Shown: one piece after another, positions 1 through 5,810 of the stretch
How the letters are laid out: each line of letters begins with the position of its first letter
Numbering within the stretch: the first letter of the stretch is position 1
Source: Moraxellaceae bacterium
GTDB taxonomy: Bacteria; Pseudomonadota; Gammaproteobacteria; Pseudomonadales; Moraxellaceae
Reading direction: 5' to 3'
DNA: 9,471 bases
Assembly (NCBI GenBank): GCA_014378805.1
Contig: JACMMY010000025.1
Span: forward strand, 1 to 9,471
Notes under the pieces: model-generated
Told to the model about the DNA's origin: nothing
The model's database searches: none
Seen by the model: the letters and a program-made list of their open reading frames with translations, nothing else
Made by a program: the position numbers and the translations under genes

Positions 1-349
1 ACGTTTAGCTGCACGGATAGACGGCGCTGCTGTCGCAGTCATGTCTCATAGTGTGATACAAGATAGGCACTGGCTTCAATATCTGTTCGAGAAGGCTCCT
101 GCCTATATTGGCCAATTAGGTCCTCGATACCGAACCGAAAAAATATTAGCCGATATTCAATCGTATGCCCAAGATCCAGAACAATATGAAATGGGGATGG
201 CTGTTTTGCATTATCCCATTGGTCTGGATTTAGGGGGTGACAGTATGGAAGCAATAGCGCTTTCAATTCTGGCAGAAATGACCGCTGTCATGAATCAGCG
301 GAATGCAGGGATGCTTAGCCAGAAGGGGGTGTCTATTCATGCTGACTAA
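1..349 (+). CDS. XdhC-family molybdoenzyme maturation factor, C-terminal part (5' partial)
   Basis: XdhC proteins bind the molybdenum cofactor, help its sulfuration and insert it into xanthine dehydrogenase-type hydroxylases in the cytoplasm. The open frame runs in from the left edge (reading from base 2), so the ATG at 41 is internal and not the start. Visible family features are a stretch like A-A-V-x-V-M-[ST]-H followed by Q-D, then Y-I-G-x-L-G-x-R-x-R (the C-terminal Rossmann-like part), and the end motif P-I-G-L-D-L-G followed by an E-x-I-A-x-S-I-L-A-E helix. The N-terminal half is outside the window. The stop codon overlaps the start of the next gene by 11 bases, which suggests one operon and coupled translation. 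The Mo-hydroxylase it serves is probably encoded to the left, but this cannot be seen. Confidence 0.85.
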   Translation, partial: RLAARIDGAAVAVMSHSVIQDRHWLQYLFEKAPAYIGQLGPRYRTEKILADIQSYAQDPEQYEMGMAVLHYPIGLDLGGDSMEAIALSILAEMTAVMNQRNAGMLSQKGVSIHAD

Positions 350-1016
350 CTCAAATGAAACTCCTACTTTGCCAGAGCGGCATGCTGTTTTAGTACTTGC
401 GGCAGGTGAAAGTACTCGGCTTGGACAACCTAAACAGCTATTAACCAAGCAAGGTGTACCGTTAGTACGTTATATCGTTGGAGAGGCATTAAAGACACAT
501 CCTCTTCAGGTTTTAGTTGTTGTAGGCGCGCAAGCGCTAGGCACTGGCTCGGGTGCGATAGTGAAAGAGTCCGCGTCCGCATCCGCATCTGCAGTAAGGG
601 ATGCTTTAGATGGCTTGCCAATCACATTTGCGGTCAATCCTGCTCCAAGCCGAGGTATGGCGAGTTCGCTACAGATTGGGGCTGCCGCGTTGCATAAGCA
701 TCACAATAGAGTTTTGATTTTATGTATTGATCAACCTCAACTCACGTTAAGTCATTTGGAGCGACTTATGGCGGAAGGACTTGCTCATCCAGACGATGAA
801 ATTGTAAGTTCCTATGCCGAAACGATTGGAATGCCCGTACTCATCCATTCAGATGTGTTAGCTCGAAGCTTTGAGTTAACTGGTGATCTTGGACTCAAGG
901 GGTTGTTACAGGCACATCCAGAGAAATTAATTTGCGTATCATTTCCTGAGTTGGGATTTGATGTCGATAATGATGATGATCTAAAAATTGCACAAAAAGA
1001 GGGTTGGATTGAATAA
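339..1016 (+). CDS. MocA-like molybdenum cofactor cytidylyltransferase (NTP transferase family)
   Basis: The product is a probable cytoplasmic enzyme that transfers CMP from CTP to Mo-molybdopterin, making the dinucleotide cofactor of xanthine dehydrogenase-type enzymes. The nucleotide-binding loop L-A-A-G-E-S-T-R-L-G-Q-P-K-Q-L-L lies at residues 20-35, and a D-Q-P metal/nucleotide motif lies near residue 131 (C-I-D-Q-P-Q). I chose the ATG at 339 because AGAAGGGGG at 321-329 sits 9 bases upstream; the ATG at 303 in the same frame lacks such a site and would add 12 unlikely residues. The resulting 225 residues are slightly longer than is usual (about 200). Most of the excess is a Ser/Ala-rich insertion around residues 75-90, encoded by a hexamer repeat. 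The overlap with the XdhC-type gene supports a joint cofactor-maturation role. MobA (GMP transfer) is a less likely alternative. Confidence 0.85.
   Translation: MLTNSNETPTLPERHAVLVLAAGESTRLGQPKQLLTKQGVPLVRYIVGEALKTHPLQVLVVVGAQALGTGSGAIVKESASASASAVRDALDGLPITFAVNPAPSRGMASSLQIGAAALHKHHNRVLILCIDQPQLTLSHLERLMAEGLAHPDDEIVSSYAETIGMPVLIHSDVLARSFELTGDLGLKGLLQAHPEKLICVSFPELGFDVDNDDDLKIAQKEGWIE
570..593 (+). repeat. Short tandem hexamer repeat (TCCGCA-type, four units) inside the mocA-like gene
   Basis: Four adjacent six-base units read TCCGCG, TCCGCA, TCCGCA and TCTGCA and encode a Ser-Ala run. The unit length is a multiple of three, so changes in copy number would keep the frame. The run lies in an insertion between two conserved parts of the nucleotidyltransferase and probably forms a surface loop. 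Confidence 0.7.
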
Positions 1017-1046
1017 AATTCATTCTAAAAAATTATTTTTTAATTA

Positions 1047-1563
1047 GGGTATGTTGAATATCTGCCCGTGATTCATGAGAACAAACTTAATCGAGAGTTC
1101 AGTCCAGCAAAAGCCAAATCAAGCATGGGTACTTATATAACCTATATCCTTAGCCATGAAGGCTGGCTCTATCTGGCCGTGGTAATTGACTTGTTCTCGC
1201 GCTTGAAGCCCAGAATCACATAGGAGTTGGTGCTTGATGCCTTGCTGATGGCGGTTTGGCATAGATCTCCACAGGACATGGTGTTGGCTCATTCTGATCA
1301 AGGTAGCCAATACACGAGCCATGAATGGCAGGCTTTTCTGAATCAGCATTGTCTTCAAAGCAGCATGAGCCGTCGAGGTAACTGCCATGACATCGCTTTA
1401 ACAGAAAGCTTCTTTCAATTGCTAAAATGAGAATGGTTCAAACGGAAAGTCTATCTGACACGCGATGAAGCAAGATCATATATTTTGAGTATATTGAGAT
1501 GTTCTAAAGCGTGAAACGCAGGCGCGGTTTTTATGATCAGCGTTCACCAGTAGACTATGAAAA
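1047..1563 (+). pseudogene. IS3-family transposase OrfB (rve integrase core), broken remnant
   Basis: Pieces of the DDE integrase core can be read in three frames. Piece one is N-K-L-N-R-E-F-S-P from 1080, then N-Q-A-W-V (about 1117-1131) in another frame, then back to I-T-Y-I-L-S-H-E-G-W-L-Y-L-A-V-V-I-D-L-F-S-R. The expected first catalytic Asp before I-T-Y is a Tyr codon (1134-1136). About 40 bases are missing near 1205-1220 where the family has K-V-V-G-W. The piece from 1227 keeps H-S-D-Q-G-S-Q-Y-T-S (second Asp) and the helix G-N-C-H-D ending in E-S-F-F (catalytic Glu). It then stops at TGA 1428-1430 where an Arg codon is expected. Sequence like L-T-R-D-E-A and S-P-V-D-Y-E-K follows with further shifts. 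It cannot be active. Confidence 0.85.
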
Positions 1564-1612
1564 GTTCCACCAAAAGATGACTATATGTGTCTGGAATCTT
1601 GGTGGCTATTCA
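1047..1612 (+). mobile_element. Decayed 3' remnant of an IS3-family insertion sequence
   Basis: Only the distal part of the element remains. It begins in the middle of the orfB transposase and ends near 1612 at a sequence whose reverse complement starts TGAATAGCCACCAAGATTCC, a plausible right terminal repeat since IS3 ends start with TGA. No left end, orfA or start of orfB is visible, so the left part was deleted. No target duplication can be judged with one end missing. The remnant separates the molybdenum cofactor genes from the hsdM relic. Confidence 0.75.
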
Positions 1613-1758
1613 TTCAAAATAAATCACGCAGCCTAAAGCTTAGACTTATCTACCTCCAACCTATCCATCATGTCGCCTCATAAGGCATACTAAGCCTATC
1701 GAATTTCACCCCATAATTTCACTCAATTTTGCTTCACATCAAATAGGGTTAGAAAAAT

Positions 1759-3316
1759 ATGATTCAGGATATCCAGAAAACCCTCTGGAGCACCGCAGAT
1801 AAATTGCGCGCTAACATGGATGCGGCAGAGTACAAACATATCGTACTCGGTTTGATTTTCCTTAAATTCGTTTCTGACACTTTTTTCTGCGCGCCGCGCT
1901 GAGTTGACCCGTCGCTTCGCCGATGAAAACGACGAGTATTATTTTCCAGATTCTGATGCGGAACAGCTCGCGTCAGAGTTGGAAGATCGGGACTATTACC
2001 GTGCGGTGAGCGTATTTTGGGTGCCTGAATCTGCGCGATGGGAAAATCTACGCAACTTTGCAAAGCAAGCCGACATTGGCAAGCGAATTGATGATGCACT
2101 GGCAATTATTAAAGTGGAAAACCCAGAGCTAAAAGGCATTCTGGATAAGCGCTATGCGCGCGCCCAACTCCCTGATGGCAAGCTCGGCGAGTTGGTGGAT
2201 TTGATTTCGACGATTGGTTTTGGTGAGGATCAATCTAAGCCTCGCGATATTCTGGGTCAGGTTTACGAGTATTTCCTCGGTCAGTTTGCCAGTGCGGAAG
2301 GTAAACGTGGCGGACAGTTCTATACACCAGCTTCTATTGTTAAAACTCTGGTTGCCGTACTCGCGCCGCATCACGGTCAAGTTTACGATCCGTGCTGTGG
2401 TTCGGGTGGTATGTTCGTGCAGTCGGAACGCTTTATTGAGGCGCATGGTGGCAAGGTTGGTGATGTGTCCATTTATGGTCAGGAAGCGAATCCGACGACT
2501 TGGCGACTCGCCGCGATGAATCTTGCGATTCGTGGTATTGATTTCAATTTGGGTAAAGAGCCTGCTGATACCTTTGTGCGTGATCAACATCCTGATTTAC
2601 GCGCTGATTTTGTGTTGGCAAATCCTCCGTTTAATATTTCGGATTGGTGGCATGGCAGTTTAGAGGGTGATCCGCGTTGGGTTTATGGTACGCCGCCACA
2701 GGGCAATGCTAACTACGCATGGTTGCAGCACATGCTGTATCACTTGAAGTCTTCGGGTCGTGCTGGGATTGTGCTGGCGAATGGTTCGATGTCATCGAGT
2801 CAAAACAGCGAAGGTGATATTCGCCGTGCGATGGTTGACGCGGATAAGGTTGAGGTGATGATCGCTTTGCCAGGCCAGTTGTTCTTTAATACTCAGATTC
2901 CAGCGTGTTTGTGGTTCTTGGTGAAAGAAAAACGTATTAGAAAAGGCGAAGTGTTATTCATTGATGCACGCAAGCTCGGCAGTATGATTAGTCGGGTGCA
3001 GTGTGAGTTTGCCGATGAAATTATTGCCAAAATTGCTGGGACGGTTGCCGCGTGGCGTGGTGAAGATGGGTCTGGCGAGTATGCGGATGTGGCGGGATTC
3101 TGTCGCAGTGTGCCGCTTGCAGAGATTGCCGAGCATGGGCATGTGCTGACACTGGGGCGTTATGTTGGTGCGGAAGCGGTTGAAGATGATGATGAAGCCT
3201 TTGTCATTAAGATGCAGAAGCTGACGGAGACGTTGGGTGAGCAGATGGCAAAGTGTGCGGAATTAGATCAACTAATTCGTCAGAAGTTGGGAGGTCTGGG
3301 GTACGCATCCCAGTAA
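1759..3316 (+). pseudogene. hsdM: Type I restriction-modification methyltransferase subunit HsdM, frameshifted, altered 3' end
   Basis: HsdM is the N6-adenine methyltransferase subunit of type I restriction enzymes; it works with the specificity subunit HsdS. Reading from ATG 1759 gives a typical N-terminus (W-x-x-A-D-K-L-R, then I-V-L-G-L-I-F-L-K-F-V-S-D). It then hits TGA at 1900-1902, because the T run at 1881-1886 has one base too many. With five Ts the frame joins the long downstream frame (open from about 1904), giving about 518 residues, the normal family size. SAM motif I is D-P-C-C-G-S-G-G (restored residues 210-217) and catalytic motif IV is N-P-P-F (288-291). The last residues, G-L-G-Y-A-S-Q, differ from the usual G-L-G-Y-E-F because the gene joins foreign sequence near 3300-3304. 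No hsdS or hsdR is present. The downstream frame has no convincing ribosome site, so the intact motifs may not be made. Confidence 0.88.
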
Positions 3317-3984
3317 AGAACCTGACAAGGTAGTAATTACGAAAATCCTCACGAACGTTTTTCAGAATTTTCCACACCTCGTCCATCGTAAAAGGTATCA
3401 CATCCGACTTCACCTCTTTCAGATTTTTGATGTTCTTGTATGGAAACTCAAACTCATATCGTTCTGACGCCTCTTCGAGTATCATACGAAGCGGTATCAT
3501 TATCTGGTTGATTCTCGATACTGACTGACTATCTTGGTTTTTTTCCGTATTTCACTTTCCCGAGAGAGGCACGGAAGGCCAAGAGGTCTGCCTTAACAAT
3601 TAAGTTCATCGGCTTTACTCCAAAATAAGGCAACAGATAGTTGCCAATCGTTGTCGCAACTTTGCGTTTATAACTATTGCGCCATTCCACCTGTTTTTCT
3701 GATAACCAAATCTGACTAAATTTAGAAAAAGTGGGAACATTACTACTCACTGATCTCACTCGCTCTTTAAGTTGCGTCATTTCGTCAGCTTTCGGGCTTT
3801 TAGGAAAGTAAGCTGCGTAATCAAAGATCCCTAGTGTGATTTCAGCTTCCATCTTGTCCATGATTGCGTTCAGCTTCTTTTGATTCGTTGGCGTATCATT
3901 TAGAAATGTGGTTTCACGACAACGGATGCCTTGATACCTGAAATCAACAAAAAGCTTGCCACTTCGTACTCGTATACTCGCCAT
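3300..3984 (-). pseudogene. Tyrosine recombinase/integrase (DUF3596 type), frameshifted and C-terminally truncated
   Basis: This is a phage or island site-specific integrase relic. The N-terminal part (M-A-S-I-R-V-R-S-G-K-L-F-V-D-F-R-Y-Q-G) matches the arm-binding domain seen in DUF3596 integrases. A SAM-like core-binding domain follows at about residues 85-185. An A7 run (T7 on the plus strand, 3538-3544) shifts the frame; with six As it reads on smoothly through N-Q-D-S-Q-S-V-S-R-I-N-Q-I-M into P-L-R-M-I-L-E-E-A. The catalytic domain begins and keeps F-F-T-G-M-R, whose Arg (restored residue 227) is the first catalytic residue. It ends abruptly after the next Thr, where it runs into antisense hsdM sequence. 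The His, second Arg and Tyr of the active site are absent, so it cannot recombine. The start ATG at 3984 has AGGAGAG upstream. It follows the excisionase-like gene by 27 bases. Confidence 0.88.
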
Positions 3985-4011
3985 GATGACTCTCCTGATT
4001 TATGTCTTTAT

Positions 4012-4227
4012 TTACTGTAATGCCATACCACTTAAACGACCCACGATGGTTTTTGCCATGTCCTCCTCAATACGCTCCCAGATATAAAGAATCTTGCGGC
4101 CGCCAAAAGGACGGATGTAGTAAATGCCCTCAATCAGGACGGCATCCTTAAGCTGGTTACGAATTGTTCGCGCGTCGTAACGAATTTTTCCTGATAGCTC
4201 TTGGGTTGTTAGATAGGTATATGGCAT
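4012..4227 (-). CDS. Small HTH protein, excisionase-like (AlpA/MerR-type fold)
   Basis: The 71-residue protein has the look of a winged-helix excisionase or directionality factor. An L-T-T-Q-E-L-S-G-K segment is followed by a recognition-helix-like stretch (A-R-T-I-R-N-Q-L-K), then a wing with I-Y-Y-I-R-P-F-G-G-R-K and a C-terminal helix. Such small proteins commonly precede DUF3596-type integrases and bend DNA at the attachment site. This one is intact although the integrase next to it is dead. The ATG at 4227 has AGAGGA seven bases upstream. It is transcribed divergently from the Cro/CI-like gene, sharing a 116-base control region. A purely transcriptional role is possible. Confidence 0.7.
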   Translation of the reverse strand: MPYTYLTTQELSGKIRYDARTIRNQLKDAVLIEGIYYIRPFGGRKILYIWERIEEDMAKTIVGRLSGMALQ

Positions 4228-4268
4228 AATCGAATCCTCTAAAATATATAGTCAATGATGCAATAAAA

Positions 4269-4331
4269 TTAGTGCATAAGATAAATTTAGAGGTATTATT
4301 TATTCTATACAATAGTTTTTTTAGTGCATAA
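4269..4331. promoter_or_regulatory. Candidate operator pair TTAGTGCATAA in the divergent control region
   Basis: The 11-base word TTAGTGCATAA occurs exactly at 4269-4279 and again at 4321-4331. A weaker relative (TGATGCAATAA) occurs at about 4255-4265. Both exact copies lie in the 116-base gap between the excisionase-like gene and the Cro/CI-like gene. The second copy touches the ribosome site (AAAGG, 4330-4334) of the regulator. They are therefore reasonable binding sites for that regulator, allowing autoregulation and control of the integrase module. This is inferred from position and repetition only. Confidence 0.45.
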
Positions 4332-4343
4332 AGGTATTTTTAT

Positions 4344-4595
4344 ATGATTATTTGTAATTTGCCAGTATTACTGGCCGAAAGAAGACTGAAAGTTACGGAT
4401 GCAGTAAGAGCAACTGGAATTAGTCAATCGACGTTGCATAAGCTCTATCATGCTCAAACAAGTCGAATTGATTTTGAGACCATTGGCAAGCTATGCGAGC
4501 TTTTGAATATCGAGGTTGGTGAGTTACTAAAGTATGTGCCTGACCAGAAACATGATCTAAGTGAAAACTCTGGGTTGGTATCGAAACTAGAGTGA
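4344..4595 (+). CDS. Cro/CI-family (XRE) helix-turn-helix transcriptional regulator
   Basis: The 83-residue protein is one compact HTH domain. The segment V-T-D-A-V-R-A-T-G-I-S-Q-S-T-L-H-K-L-Y is the helix-turn-helix, followed by I-D-F-E-T-I-G-K-L-C-E-L-L-N-I-E-V-G-E-L-L-K-Y-V, which is typical of short YozG-like regulators. There is no sensor or cleavage domain. The ATG at 4344 has AAAGG at 4330-4334. It is divergent from the excisionase-like gene, the usual place for the repressor of an integrative element, and probably binds the repeated TTAGTGCATAA sites. It appears intact. Confidence 0.82.
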   Translation: MIICNLPVLLAERRLKVTDAVRATGISQSTLHKLYHAQTSRIDFETIGKLCELLNIEVGELLKYVPDQKHDLSENSGLVSKLE

Positions 4596-4619
4596 CTGAA
4601 AAGTAATCAGGGCGAAAAA

Positions 4620-4637
4620 TGGGCACTGTTTGGGCAC
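4620..4637 (+). repeat. Direct repeat of TGGGCAC, possible recombinase arm sites
   Basis: TGGGCAC is present at 4620-4626 and 4631-4637, eleven bases apart (about one helical turn), between the regulator gene and the tRNA promoter. Paired short direct repeats of this kind near an integrative element end could be arm-type sites for the integrase or excisionase. No functional evidence is present; chance is possible. Confidence 0.3.
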
Positions 4638-4697
4638 GGCATTTAATTTTGGAAATTTCAGTCTGCTTAATTTTTGAGTGATCAGTATTCAAAAGCC

Positions 4698-4725
4698 TTG
4701 ACACGCTTGGATAAATCGCTAGAAT
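4698..4725 (+). promoter_or_regulatory. Sigma70-type promoter of the tRNA-Gly gene
   Basis: A perfect -35 box TTGACA (4698-4703) is followed after 16 bases by TAGAAT (4720-4725). Transcription would start around 4732, just before the mature tRNA 5' end at 4737. Strong promoters with very short leaders are usual for tRNA genes. Confidence 0.8.
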
Positions 4726-4736
4726 AGCCACACTTC

Positions 4737-4812
<76 letters not shown>

Positions 4813-4817
4813 GTTTG

Positions 4818-4846
4818 GAATCGACCCCAAAATCGATTCTTTTTTT
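4818..4846 (+). terminator. Intrinsic terminator after tRNA-Gly
   Basis: A perfect 7-bp stem GAATCGA (4818-4824) / TCGATTC (4833-4839) with an 8-base loop is followed directly by seven Ts. It lies five bases after the tRNA CCA end and should stop the tRNA transcript. Confidence 0.8.
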
Positions 4847-4866
4847 ATAAATGAGTGTAATCACTC

Positions 4867-4898
4867 AAAAAACCCGGCTTATTTGCTGGGTTTTTTTT
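4867..4898. terminator. Second intrinsic terminator, possibly bidirectional
   Basis: AACCCGGC (4871-4878) pairs with GCTGGGTT (4885-4892), with one G-T wobble and a 6-base loop. The stem is flanked by an A run on the left and eight Ts on the right, so it could work on both strands. A small extra hairpin TGAGTG/CACTCA lies just upstream (4852-4867). The terminator insulates the operon to the right from the tRNA. Confidence 0.75.
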
Positions 4899-4940
4899 AT
4901 GGATAAATGAAATGGGTAGGTGACGTCCTTGTTTGATGAA

Positions 4941-4970
4941 TTGCACGTCTAATCTCATATGTCATATGAT
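4941..4970 (+). promoter_or_regulatory. Candidate promoter of the TOPRIM-SMC-kleisin operon
   Basis: TTGCAC (4941-4946) and TATGAT (4965-4970) are separated by 18 bases and lie 36 bases before the ATG at 5006. They follow the terminator pair and are the only good sigma70-like match seen in that gap. The -10 box overlaps a 15-base palindrome (see separate entry). Confidence 0.5.
4955..4969. promoter_or_regulatory. Perfect palindrome TCATATG-T-CATATGA, candidate operator
   Basis: The two 7-base arms at 4955-4961 and 4963-4969 are exact reverse complements around one central base. The palindrome covers the proposed -10 box, where a bound dimeric repressor would block RNA polymerase. No regulator is identified; the winged-helix protein of the operon itself is one candidate. 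Confidence 0.45.
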
Positions 4971-5005
4971 ATTGTACGAGATATCGACATCATTCAAAAT
5001 CTACC

Positions 5006-5810
5006 ATGAGCCTGTCTCGTATAAAAATAATGCTTGCCGCCATTGATCAAGGTCATTCGATCAATCTCCCTTCATTCAAAAAAAATGCTCGCTCAATTGA
5101 ATTTAAAGCACCGATTAGAGCCATCAGATATTCTCGGCGAAAAAGTCAATAGTGATCAATATACCGTCAGCTATTTTCACCCACAGTTGGCAAGTGAACT
5201 GCGTCATCTCATCGATGATATGGGGAATGATCGTAATTCCGCTGCTCGGCAAAACCGTAGCCATAGGCATAAAGTAGATGGCTCATTGATATTGATTAGA
5301 CGTCTCAACCAGCATCCACAGATTGTCACCATTGATTCAGTCGGGAATTTCAAAAGTCCTATAACGCTATCTCGCGTGGCTGTGGTACTGGAAAATCGCC
5401 AACTGTTTTTATACGTTGAACAATTTTATGCATTCATTCAGAATTACACTGACATTCCTTGTGATCAGCCACTCGATTTTCTATTCGGTACAGGCAATGA
5501 AATTTCTAATTCATCGCATGCTCTATTTTTAAGTGGCTATGAACATCTATATTTGTGCTTCGACCTAGACTTTGGTGGACTTTCAACAGCACGCAATCTC
5601 TATAAACTGATGCCAACGCAAGCAATGTCATTCATTCAGCCTAGAGATATTCGTGAGCGTCTTGATCATGTTACGTGTCGACGTAATCCAGATTATTTAG
5701 AAAAAGTTGCGGTACTAGGCCAAGATAGTCCTGAATTTTTAAAACCCTACGCCCAATTAATTCATCGTATGGGTCGCACCATTGAGCAAGAGAGTTTTTT
5801 AAATGGATAA
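5006..5810 (+). CDS. Winged-helix plus TOPRIM protein, JetD-like nuclease subunit (frame split at an A8 run)
   Basis: Likely nuclease subunit of an SMC-type defence complex; JetD of Wadjet has a TopoVI-A-like TOPRIM domain that cuts DNA. The ATG at 5006 opens a frame coding 26 residues (M-S-L-S-R-I-K-I-M-L-A-A-I-D, helical). An A8 run at 5078-5085 then shifts it; with seven As it reads into M-L-A-Q-L-N-L and on to 5810, giving about 267 residues. As written, the second frame can only start at TTG 5034 or ATG 5085, neither with a ribosome site. The ATG at 5006 also has only a weak one. Restored residues 1-75 look like a winged helix. TOPRIM signs are an acidic L-E-N-R (Glu 129), G-T-G-N-E, and D-L-D-F-G-G (Asp 186, 188). 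The C-terminus has I-E-Q-E-S-F, like the L-E-Q-E-R end of JetD. It is shorter than typical JetD. It overlaps the SMC gene by 8 bases. Confidence 0.72.

Noticed and set aside
303..338. Upstream ATG at 303 as start of the mocA-like gene
   Set aside because: No ribosome site, Cys/Arg-rich extra residues, and a strong site lies directly before ATG 339.
1017..1050. A/T-rich stretch after the mocA-like gene as a terminator
   Set aside because: Possible pairing is only between A and T runs, with no GC stem, so it is not a convincing intrinsic terminator.
1764..2105. 113-codon minus-strand open frame over the 5' part of hsdM
   Set aside because: Antisense shadow of the HsdM N-terminal domain with no recognisable protein pattern.
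2129..2590. 153-codon minus-strand open frame inside hsdM
   Set aside because: It lies opposite the most conserved methyltransferase region, including motif I, and has no family features of its own.
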